Origin: Novosphingobium sp. EMRT-2
Lineage (GTDB): Bacteria; Pseudomonadota; Alphaproteobacteria; Sphingomonadales; Sphingomonadaceae
Reading direction: 5' to 3'
DNA: 64,000 bases
NCBI RefSeq assembly: GCF_005145025.1
Contig: NZ_CP039695.1
Coordinates: 1,545,501-1,609,500 of the forward strand
Part shown: positions 47,640-55,850 of the stretch, piece after piece
Layout of the letters: each line of letters starts with the position of its first letter
Numbering within the stretch: position 1 is the stretch's first letter
The notes under the pieces: model-generated
What the model saw: the letters and a program-made list of their open reading frames with translations, nothing else
What the model was told of the DNA's origin: nothing
The model's database searches: none
Position numbers and translations under genes: made by a program

Positions 47640-50092
47640 ATGTCCGATTTCATGTCGTCCGCGTTTCGCGGAAGCCTTTCGCGCGCCCTTGCCCGCTCCA
47701 TCGCCACAGCTTCGGTCAGCCTCGTCGCGCTCGCCGCCGCACCGGCCTGGGCAGCCGCCGCCGATGCCCCGGCGGCCGATGCGCCAGCTGACAACACCGC
47801 CGCGCCGGACGGGGAAGCCGCCGATGCCGGCAACGAGATCATCGTCACCGCCCGCCACCGCGAGGAACGGCTGCAGGACGTGCCGCTCGCCATCTCCTCG
47901 ATCGCGGGCGGTGAACTCAACGCCCAGCATCTCGATCGCGTCTCGGACTACACCGTGAAAGTCCCCAACTTCGGCGCGATCCAGCAGAACACGCGCGTTT
48001 CGGGCCTCTACATCCGTGGCGTGGGCGGCAATGCCAACAACGACGGCGCGGAAGGCGGCGTCGGCCTGATCGTGGACAACGTGTTTTTACCCACGTCGGC
48101 TTCAGCTGGCTCGATTTCGTGGACCTGGAAGGCGTCGAAGTCGTGCGCGGGCCGCAGGGCACGCTGCTCGGCAAGAACACCACGGTCGGCGCGGTGATCG
48201 TGCGCACCGCCAAGCCCAAGTTCGACCCCGAACTCAACATCAGCGCCACTTATGGCGGCCGCAACCGCTTCCAGGTGCGCGCCAACGCCACCGGCCCGAT
48301 CATCGCCGACAAGCTGGCCTATCGCGTCACGTTCGCCACCGATCAGGGCGGCGGCTGGATCCGCAACGCCTATGACGGGGCCAAGTATCTCGACAACAGT
48401 CGCTGGTCCGTGCGCGGCCAGTTGCTGTTCACGCCGGCCAGCAACATCAGCAGCCGCCTGATCGTCGAGCATTATGAAACGCGCGAATACAACAACTTCT
48501 ACCCGGCTTCGGCCGACGTGAACGCCAATCTGAACCTCGATGGCTCAGTACGATCCGTCCGCGCCGGAAGCTGGACCAACAAGCTGGGTGCGCTGTTCGG
48601 CTACACGCCCAGCTTCGACATCACCAAGAACGCCAACCTCAATTCGCAGCAGCGGCTGGTCTCGCGCACCAACGGCATCTCGAACGAGCTGAACTGGGAC
48701 TTCGGCGGCGCGACGCTGACCTCGGTCAGTGCCTGGCGTCAGCTCTATTTCCGCCCCTACAACGACAGCGACCTGACGCCGCTGCCGATTTTCCGCGCCG
48801 GCTATGACGTCGATGTCGACCAGTATTCGCAGGAACTGCGGCTTGCCTCGAACAAGGGGGGCCTGCTCGACTGGCAGGTAGGCGCCTATTACCTGCACGA
48901 AGACCTGGTCAGCGATTACCGCACGATCTTCTATTCGGGCGCGGCCGCGTTCCTGACCGGCAGCAACGCCACCCCCGCCGCCATCCTGAACGGCATCGAT
49001 TACAGCAAGCGTGGCAAGCTCAAGATCGATAGCGGCGCGGTGTTCGGCCAGGCCACGCTGCACCTGACCGACGCCCTCTCGCTGACCGGCGGCGTGCGCT
49101 TCACCCGCGAACGCAAGCAGGTGAACGTGACCGGTTCCTACACCGGCGGCGCCACCCTGCCCCTGCCGGCGCTGAACACCGCCCGTTCAACCATTCTTGC
49201 CAGCCTTGGCGGCACCACGGCGCCGGAAGGCGGCCTTTTCACCGTGGGCGCGGCCAATACGCGCAATTCTGTCGCCTGGCTGGTGAACCCGTCGTTCAAG
49301 GTCAGCGACAACATCCTGCTCTATGGCTCGGCCAGCTATGGCGAAAAATCGGGCGCGGCGAACACCACCGCCTCCACGCTCACGCAGTCGGTCATCATCA
49401 CCCAGCCGGAAAAGTCGCTCGACTTCGAAGCCGGCTTCAAGACCACCTGGCTCGACCGCAAGCTGACGCTCAACGTCAATTTCTACAACAACACGATCAA
49501 GGGCTATCAAGCCGCGCAAGTCGATACGCAGCGGCCCACGCTCGGCTCCTACCTTGCCAACGTGGGCAAGGTGCGGCTGCGCGGGGTGGAGTTCGAAACC
49601 ACGATCGCGCCGGTTCCGGGCCTCACCCTGAACTTCAACGGCGCCTATAACGACGCGAAGTACCTCAACTATGCGAACGCGCCCGCGCCGCTGGAATTCC
49701 AGGCCGCGCTGGGCGGAGCGACCTCTACGCTCAGCCTCACCGGCTACCAGATCGCCAACGCGCCCAAGTGGGTGCTGCAGGGCGGCTATAACGTCGAGCA
49801 GCCGATCGGCGGCAACCTCAAGCTGACGAGCTACGCCACGGTCAGCTATCGCAGCCGCACCGCGTTGATCAATCCGCGTTCGATCTACGGCTGGCAGAAC
49901 GCCTATGCGCTGGTCAACGCCGGCATCGGGCTGCGGACCGAGGACGATCGCTATTCGATCCTGCTTTGGTCGAAGAACCTGTTCGATAAGCGCTACGCCG
50001 CGGCATTCGGTGCGGCCAGCGCCAACACCCCCATCATCACCATCCTGGGCGAACCCCGCACCTGGGGCGTGACCCTTTCCGGGAAATTCTGA
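47640..50092 (+). pseudogene. TonB-dependent receptor with a one-base frameshift
   Basis: The first frame runs from the ATG at 47640: a signal peptide, then EIIVTARHREERLQDVPLA and LYIRGVGGNANN. It leaves the family reading at the T-run 48084-48088 and stops at 48197. The second frame continues the same receptor: the family-like FTHVGFSWLDFVDLEGVEVV, the plug motif RGPQGTLLGKNTTVG and a full barrel ending LSGKF. Adding one T would give VDNVFFTHVGF and an 817-residue receptor. It is a recent mutation, a homopolymer length variant or a sequencing error. It heads the monooxygenase/dioxygenase cluster. Confidence 0.88.
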
Positions 50093-50094
50093 CC

Positions 50095-51450
50095 ATGGCC
50101 GAACCCCGTCAAATGCGCCTCGGCGCATTCCTCTACAGCATCGGGCACCATGTCGCCGCCTGGCGCCATCCCGATGTTGATCCGCACGACGCCTTCCGCT
50201 TCGAGTTCTATCGCGAACTCGCGCAGAAGGCGGAAGCCGCCAAGTTCGACGCGGTGTTCTTCGCCGACAACGTGGGCCTGCTGGGCGGGTCCGCCGAGGC
50301 GATCAGCTACGCCCCGCCGGTCTATTTCTGGGAACCGCTGACCCTGCTGGCCGCGCTGGCCACGCATACCAGCCGGATCGGCCTGATCGCCACGGTATCC
50401 AGCACCTACATGCCGCCCTACCATGTGGCGCGGAAGTTCGCCGCGCTCGACCAGTTGAGCGGCGGCCGCGCGGGCTGGAATCTGGTGACGTCGGGCACCA
50501 ATGCCGAAGCGGCCAACTTCGGCCTGTCGCACCAGCTTGCCCACGCCGAACGCTATGACCGCGCGGCAGAGCATATCAGCGTGGTCAAGGGCCTGTGGGA
50601 CACCTGGGATGACGATCCGCTGGTGCTGGACAAGGAAAGCGGGCGCTTCTTCGATCCGGCCAAGGTCCGCTTCCTCAACCACGAAGGGCCCTATTACAGC
50701 GTGCGCGGGCCGCTCCAATCGGGCCGGCCGGTGCAGGGCCATCCCGTGATCGTGCAGGCGGGATCGTCCGCCGACGGACAGAAGCTCGCCGCCACCACCG
50801 CCGAAGTGGTGTTCACCGCGCAGCAATCCCTGGAGGAGGCCGTCGCCTTCGCGCAGGGTGTGAAAGACCAGGCCGAAGGCGCCGGGCGCAGCCGCGACAG
50901 CCTGCTGGTGATGCCCGGTGCCAGCATCTACGTCGCCCCCACACGCGAGGAAGCGCAGGCCAAGTTCGACGCGCTCCAGCGCTTCGTCGACGTCAAGGCC
51001 GCCGCGCAGGGGTTCAAGACGTTCCTCGACTGGGACCTCAGCGAAGTCGATCTGGATGCGCCGCCCCCTCCCCCACCCTTCACCGAAGGCTGGCAAAGCC
51101 GGCAACGGCTGCTTTACGATCTGGCGGTGCGCGAGGGCCTGTCCGTGCGGCAACTGGTCGGCCGGATCAGCGCGGCGCGCGGCCATCTCGTGCTGGTCGG
51201 CACGCCCGCCGACATCGCCGACACGCTGCAGGAATGGTTCGAGGCAGGCGCCGCCGACGGTTTCAACATCCTCGCGCCCACACTGCGCGACGGGCTGACC
51301 GACTTCATTGATCTCGTCCTGCCCGAGCTGCGCCGGCGCGGGCTGTTCCGCACCGAGTACGAAGGCACGACCCTGCGCGATCATCTGGGGCTCGCGCGGC
51401 CCACCGTCGCCCCGCGCCCTACCGCCGCCGTCACCGAAGCGGCGGCCTGA
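50095..51450 (+). CDS. LLM-class flavin monooxygenase (NtaA/SnaA/DszA type)
   Basis: The product has 451 residues. Family motifs are KFDAVFFADNVGL, GWNLVTSGTNAEAANFGL, HAERYDRAAEHI and GHPVIVQAGSSADGQ, then a long central insert. Such enzymes use FMNH2 from a separate reductase to oxidise nitrogen- or sulfur-containing organics. It begins 2 bp after the receptor stop, so it is in the same operon. No flavin reductase is nearby. The substrate is not defined by sequence. Confidence 0.88.
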   Translation: MAEPRQMRLGAFLYSIGHHVAAWRHPDVDPHDAFRFEFYRELAQKAEAAKFDAVFFADNVGLLGGSAEAISYAPPVYFWEPLTLLAALATHTSRIGLIATVSSTYMPPYHVARKFAALDQLSGGRAGWNLVTSGTNAEAANFGLSHQLAHAERYDRAAEHISVVKGLWDTWDDDPLVLDKESGRFFDPAKVRFLNHEGPYYSVRGPLQSGRPVQGHPVIVQAGSSADGQKLAATTAEVVFTAQQSLEEAVAFAQGVKDQAEGAGRSRDSLLVMPGASIYVAPTREEAQAKFDALQRFVDVKAAAQGFKTFLDWDLSEVDLDAPPPPPPFTEGWQSRQRLLYDLAVREGLSVRQLVGRISAARGHLVLVGTPADIADTLQEWFEAGAADGFNILAPTLRDGLTDFIDLVLPELRRRGLFRTEYEGTTLRDHLGLARPTVAPRPTAAVTEAAA

Positions 51451-51467
51451 ACCAGGAACGGCCCGGC

Positions 51468-52841
51468 ATGACACGCTCCCCGCAATCCGCTCCATCGGCG
51501 TCGCAACTGATCCGCTTCGCCGCGATCGCGGTGCCGATCTATGCGGCCGCACAGCCCGTTGCGGCTTACCTGCCTGCAATCATGGCCAAGGATTTCGGCC
51601 TGTCGCTGGGCACGCTCGGCCTGTTGATGCTGGTCGGCCAGATCATCAATTCGGTGCTCGATCCGGTGATCGGGACATTAAGCGACCACACCCGCGCGCG
51701 GTTCGGCCGGCGGCGGACATGGATCGCGGCGGGCGGGCTGACCTTCACCGCGGGCGCCGTACTGCTGTTCTTTCCGCCGCCCGGCGGCAGCATCGTCTGG
51801 CTCGCAACCGGCCTCCTCCTGTTCTATGCCGGCACATCCGCCGTGCAGACGCCATTGCTCGCCTGGTCGGGCGAACTCAGCAGCGATTATCATCAGCGCA
51901 CGCGGATCACCGCCTACATCACCGTGCTGGTCGCGGTGGCGCTGGTGGTGACGCTGGCCGTCGCCGCCGTGGGCGACCGCCTGTTCCAGGGCGATGGACG
52001 GATGCGGCTGGCGCTGTTCGGCGCGCTCGTTCTCGTCACCGCCCTGCCTGGCCTGTGGCTGACGCTGACCGCCGCCCCTGATCGCCCGGCGGAGCTGATG
52101 GCGCGGGCACCGTTCTCGCTGCGCACCACGCTGGGCGCGGTGTTCGGCAACAGCCTGCTGGTCCGCGTGATCCTGTCCGATGCCGCCGTCCGCACCGGAC
52201 AGGGCATCCGCGGTGTGCTGCTGGTGTTCTACGTGACCTATTATCTGCGGCGGCCGGAATGGGCGGCGGGGCTGTTCCTGTTCCAGTACATCTTCGGCAT
52301 GGCGGCCGGCCCGATCTGGCTGCGCATCTCGCTCAGGCTCGGCAAAAATCGGACGGCCGTGCTGGCGGAACTGGTCCAGGCCGCCATCAACGCCGGCCTG
52401 TTGCTGACCGCGCCCGACCGCTTCGGCCTCGTCCTGTTCCTCGCCTTCGCGCAGGGGCTGGCGCAGGGATCTGGCAACATCATGCTCCGCTCGATGGTGG
52501 CGGACATCGCCGACAAGCACCGCGCCGAAACCGGCGAGGACTGCGTCGGCCTCTACTATTCCGTGTTCAGCGTCTCGGAAAAGCTCGGCACCGCGCTGGC
52601 AGTGGGCCTTGCCCTGCCGCTGGTCGCGGCGCTCGGCTTCGATCCGAAAAGCACCGCCAACACGCCGCAGGCGCTGAACGGCCTGCTGCTCGTCTTCGCA
52701 CTCGGTCCGTCGATTGCCCATGCCGTGTCGGCCGCGCTCGTCGCCGGCTTCCCGCTCGACGGGAAGCGTCACTCCGAAATTCGCCGACAACTCGAGGCGC
52801 GGGACCGCACCAGCGCCGCCTCCCTCGTGCCGGCCGAATGA
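51468..52841 (+). CDS. MFS transporter of the GPH/MelB-like group
   Basis: The product has 457 residues and about 12 hydrophobic helices. FGLSLGTLGLLMLVGQIINSVLDPVIG followed by DHTRARFGRRRTWI in the first cytoplasmic loop matches the glycoside-pentoside-hexuronide cation symporter pattern. It probably imports the compound oxidised by the flanking enzymes. It follows the monooxygenase by 17 bp. The direction and the substrate are inferred. Confidence 0.82.
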   Translation: MTRSPQSAPSASQLIRFAAIAVPIYAAAQPVAAYLPAIMAKDFGLSLGTLGLLMLVGQIINSVLDPVIGTLSDHTRARFGRRRTWIAAGGLTFTAGAVLLFFPPPGGSIVWLATGLLLFYAGTSAVQTPLLAWSGELSSDYHQRTRITAYITVLVAVALVVTLAVAAVGDRLFQGDGRMRLALFGALVLVTALPGLWLTLTAAPDRPAELMARAPFSLRTTLGAVFGNSLLVRVILSDAAVRTGQGIRGVLLVFYVTYYLRRPEWAAGLFLFQYIFGMAAGPIWLRISLRLGKNRTAVLAELVQAAINAGLLLTAPDRFGLVLFLAFAQGLAQGSGNIMLRSMVADIADKHRAETGEDCVGLYYSVFSVSEKLGTALAVGLALPLVAALGFDPKSTANTPQALNGLLLVFALGPSIAHAVSAALVAGFPLDGKRHSEIRRQLEARDRTSAASLVPAE

Positions 52842-52875
52842 TCCCTCCTGCCCCCTGTTTCAAGGAGACTGCATC

Positions 52876-53835
52876 ATGAACGCCATTACCACCTACACCA
52901 ACGCCCGCGATCCCAACTCCCCACTCGACATCGTCCCCGTCACCGGCACGATCGGCGCGGAAATCCGGGGCGTGGCCCTCTCCGGCGATCTCGATCCCGC
53001 CACCGTGCAGGCGATCAAGGATGCCGTGGTGCGCCACAAGGTCGTGTTCTTCCGCAACCAGCACGAATTGGACGATGCCCGGCACGAGGGCTTCGCCGCG
53101 CTGTTCGGCGATCCGGTCGCGCACCCCACCGTGCCCGTGGCGGAAGGTTCGCGCTACCTGCTCGAACTCGACAGCAAGGAAGGCTACGCCGCATCGAGCT
53201 GGCATACCGACGTAACCTTCGTCGACGCCTATCCCAAGGGATCGATCCTGCGCGCGATCACCATTCCGGAGGCCGGCGGGGATACCGTGTGGGCCAATGG
53301 CGAAACCGCCTACGAAGGCCTGCCCGAACCCTTGCGGCAACTGGTCAACACGCTCTGGGCCACGCACACCAATCTCTATGACTATGCGGCGGCGCTGGGC
53401 AATCCCGCGCGCGGTAGCGAAGACAGCGTGCAGCGCGAGCGCATCGCGCAGCACCGCAACGTCTTTGCCTCCACCGTCTATGAAACCGAGCATCCGGTGG
53501 TGCGCGTCCATCCGGTGTCAGGGCAGCGCAGCCTGCTGCTCGGCCATTTCGTGAAAGGCTTCGTCGGGCTGAACCAGGCGGATTCGCAGCGCCTGTTCCA
53601 GATCCTGCAGGACCACATCACCAAGCCGGAAAACGTGGTGCGCTGGCGCTGGCAGCCGGGCGATGTGGCGTTCTGGGATAACCAGTCCACCCAGCACCGG
53701 GCCGTCGCCGATTTCGGCCTCCAGCGCCGCACGCTGCGCCGTGCGACGATCGCCGGCGACGTGCCGGTGGCGATCGACGGACGCAACAGCCGCACCGTCC
53801 GCAAGGAAAAGGCCACGCAGTACGAAGCCGTCTGA
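52876..53835 (+). CDS. TauD/TfdA family 2-oxoglutarate dioxygenase
   Basis: The product has 319 residues. Iron ligands His110 and Asp112 lie in SWHTDVTF and His274 in STQHRAVADF; FRNQHELDDARHEGFAALFGDP and TLRRATIAGD complete the family pattern. It hydroxylates sulfonates, sulfates or similar acids, using 2-oxoglutarate and O2. The ATG at 52876 has AAGGAGA upstream. With the LLM monooxygenase and MFS genes it suggests an organosulfur or acid-degrading pathway. Confidence 0.88.
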   Translation: MNAITTYTNARDPNSPLDIVPVTGTIGAEIRGVALSGDLDPATVQAIKDAVVRHKVVFFRNQHELDDARHEGFAALFGDPVAHPTVPVAEGSRYLLELDSKEGYAASSWHTDVTFVDAYPKGSILRAITIPEAGGDTVWANGETAYEGLPEPLRQLVNTLWATHTNLYDYAAALGNPARGSEDSVQRERIAQHRNVFASTVYETEHPVVRVHPVSGQRSLLLGHFVKGFVGLNQADSQRLFQILQDHITKPENVVRWRWQPGDVAFWDNQSTQHRAVADFGLQRRTLRRATIAGDVPVAIDGRNSRTVRKEKATQYEAV

Positions 53836-53888
53836 CGATAATCCGCCTTCCCGTGCCGCGAATCTGTTCGGCGGCACGGGATTGCGCT

Positions 53889-54674
53889 TCAGGCGATCGT
53901 TGGAATGATCCCGCCTTCCATGCGGACGGCAGCGCCATTGGTGATCGCGCCCAGCGGGCTGGCGAGCACCGCGACCTGCGCTGCGATCTCATCGGGTTCG
54001 ATCAGCCGCCGGATCAGCGAAAGTGGACGGAACTTTGCAAAGAACTCGGCTTCGCGTTCGGCTTCGGGCGCATCCTTGTTGTCCACCACCGAGCGGATGA
54101 ATCCGGCAATCCCTTCCGAGCGCGTCGGCCCCGGCAGGATCGCATTCACTGTCACGCCGGTGCCGCGTGTCTGCTCCGCCAGCCCGCGCGCGATCGCCAG
54201 CTGGGCCGTCTTGGTCATCCCGTAGTGAATCATCTCCTGCGGCGTCGCCAGCGCGCTTTCGCTGGACACGAAGATCACGCGCCCGGTGCCCCGCGCCAGC
54301 ATTTGCGGGAAATAATGCCGCGCCAGCCGCGCGCCACTCACCACGTTGACCTCGAAGATGTGATGCCAGTCGGCATCGCTGATCTCGGCAAAGGGCTTGG
54401 CTTCGTAGATCCCCAGATTGTTGACGAGGATATCGACGTCGGGAAGCGCCGCGATCAACGTGGCCGCACCTTCGGCCGTCGCGGGATCGGCCAGCACGCC
54501 CCGCGCGCTCCCCTTCGCCCCGATCGCCTTTACCGCGCGCTCCAGCTTTGCAGAATCGCGGCCGCTGATCGCAACCGCTACGCCTTCGGCGGCCAGTCTT
54601 TCCGCAATGGCAAGGCCGATGCCCGCCGTGGCGCCAGTGACGAGGGCCGTCTTTCCGGCAAGGTTAAGATCCAT
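53889..54674 (-). CDS. SDR family oxidoreductase
   Basis: The product has 261 residues. The cofactor motif is TGATAGIG (13-20), with DILVNNLGIYE and the catalytic YGMTK (Tyr and Lys), followed by GVTVNAILPGPTRSEG. It is a short-chain dehydrogenase with unknown substrate. It is transcribed opposite to the TauD gene (convergent) and divergent from the LysR gene, which probably controls it. Confidence 0.88.
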   Translation of the reverse strand: MDLNLAGKTALVTGATAGIGLAIAERLAAEGVAVAISGRDSAKLERAVKAIGAKGSARGVLADPATAEGAATLIAALPDVDILVNNLGIYEAKPFAEISDADWHHIFEVNVVSGARLARHYFPQMLARGTGRVIFVSSESALATPQEMIHYGMTKTAQLAIARGLAEQTRGTGVTVNAILPGPTRSEGIAGFIRSVVDNKDAPEAEREAEFFAKFRPLSLIRRLIEPDEIAAQVAVLASPLGAITNGAAVRMEGGIIPTIA

Positions 54675-54756
54675 GATGCGTCTCCATGAAACGGGATTGT
54701 TGCATGGTACATAAGCGCGTCACCGACTTGTGATTAGACAGCACTGATGTATTTTA

Positions 54757-54772
54757 GAATTGATTATAATTC
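54757..54772. promoter_or_regulatory. dyad GAATT-N6-AATTC in the SDR/LysR divergent promoter
   Basis: GAATT at 54757-54761 and AATTC at 54768-54772 surround GATTAT. The dyad lies in an AT-rich patch 15 bp before the LysR start, within the 113-bp divergent gap. It is a likely LysR-type binding site, inferred from position. Confidence 0.45.
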
Positions 54773-54787
54773 ACGAGTATCCTCCTC

Positions 54788-55678
54788 ATGGATAACCGCC
54801 TCGGCGAAATGGAAACTTTCCTCGCGGTGGCGCGGCAAGGCAGCCTGGCCGGCGCGGCGCGGGAACTGCGCCTCACACCCTCCGCCGTCAGCCGGGCGCT
54901 CGGGCGGCTTGAAGCGCGGCTGGGCGTGCAACTGATCGCACGCACCACCCGCGCGCTCGCCCTGACGCCCGAAGGCGAAGCCTACCGTTTGCGCGTGGCT
55001 GGCCTGCTGGAAGAAATAGACGAACTGGAACGCGATTTCCCGGCCACCGGGCAAAGCCCTTCGGGCCGCCTCAGGGTCAACGCCTCCGTCCCGTTCGGCG
55101 TGCATTGCCTGATCCCGGTCCTGCCCGAATTCCAGCGCACCTTCCCGGCGATAACGCTCGATCTGGCACTGACCGACGCGATGGTCGATCTGGTCGACGA
55201 ACGCGCGGACATCGCCATCCGGGTTGGCCCCTTGCGCGATTCCGGGCTGCGCGCGCGAAAGCTGGGGCACAGCACGATGGCCGTGGTGGCAAGCCCTGCC
55301 TATCTGGAGCGCCACGGCACTCCGCGTGTTCCCGCGGACCTCGAGCGCCACACCTGCCTGCGTTTCAGCTTCCGCCGTTCGGTCGATTCCTGGCCATTCC
55401 GGACCGACGGCGTGACCACGCACCAGGTCATGGATGGCCGGTTTCTTGGCAACTCGGGCGAAGTGGTACGCATGATGGCGCTGGCCGGCGGGGGCATCGC
55501 GCGGCTCGCCCGCTTCCATGTCGCGGCCGATCTGGCGGCCAGCCGGCTGGTCGAACTGCTCACCCCCTTCAACCCCGGCGATGGCGAGGACATCCACGCG
55601 CTGCACGTCGGCCACGACCGCCTGGCGACGCGCATCCGTGCGTTTCTCGATTTTCTCGAAACGCGTATCCGCCTTTAG
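54788..55678 (+). CDS. LysR family transcriptional regulator
   Basis: The product has 296 residues. The N-terminal winged helix-turn-helix (about 8-60) reads ETFLAVARQGSLAGAARELR, followed by LTPSAVSRALGRLEARLG. The effector domain follows (GRLRVNASVPFGVH and VDERADIAIRVG). It should control the SDR gene in the divergent position and perhaps the upstream monooxygenase operon. A ribosome site, CCTCCTC-like on the opposite sense, is not clear here. Confidence 0.92.
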   Translation: MDNRLGEMETFLAVARQGSLAGAARELRLTPSAVSRALGRLEARLGVQLIARTTRALALTPEGEAYRLRVAGLLEEIDELERDFPATGQSPSGRLRVNASVPFGVHCLIPVLPEFQRTFPAITLDLALTDAMVDLVDERADIAIRVGPLRDSGLRARKLGHSTMAVVASPAYLERHGTPRVPADLERHTCLRFSFRRSVDSWPFRTDGVTTHQVMDGRFLGNSGEVVRMMALAGGGIARLARFHVAADLAASRLVELLTPFNPGDGEDIHALHVGHDRLATRIRAFLDFLETRIRL

Positions 55679-55742
55679 ACGGCACGCCCCAACCGGGATT
55701 GACTACCCCGACCAAACCGCGCATGAGCGCGGCTCCCGCGAG

Positions 55743-55818
55743 GGGCGGTTAGCTCAGTTGGTAGAGCATCTCGTTTACACCGAGAGGGTCGGCGGTTCGA
55801 GCCCGTCACCGCCCACCA
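55743..55818 (+). tRNA. tRNA-Val (anticodon TAC)
   Basis: The acceptor stem GGGCGGT pairs with ACCGCCC (55808-55814). The D arm is AGCTCAGTTGGTAGAGC, the anticodon stem loop is TCTCGTTTACACCGAGA with TAC, and the T arm is GGCGGTTCGAGCCCGTC. The discriminator A and an encoded CCA (55816-55818) follow. All arms are intact. Confidence 0.97.
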
Positions 55819-55850
55819 CGTTCCTGTTCCGCTTCGACGGAACCGGTACC

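Noticed and set aside
48080..48095. Programmed ribosomal frameshift in the TonB receptor
   Set aside because: There is no canonical slippery heptamer with a following pseudoknot, and such receptors are not known to use frameshifting. A one-base deletion is simpler.
55743..55818. tRNA-Val as an integration site of a genomic island
   Set aside because: No integrase, direct repeat of the tRNA end or compositional shift was seen on either side.
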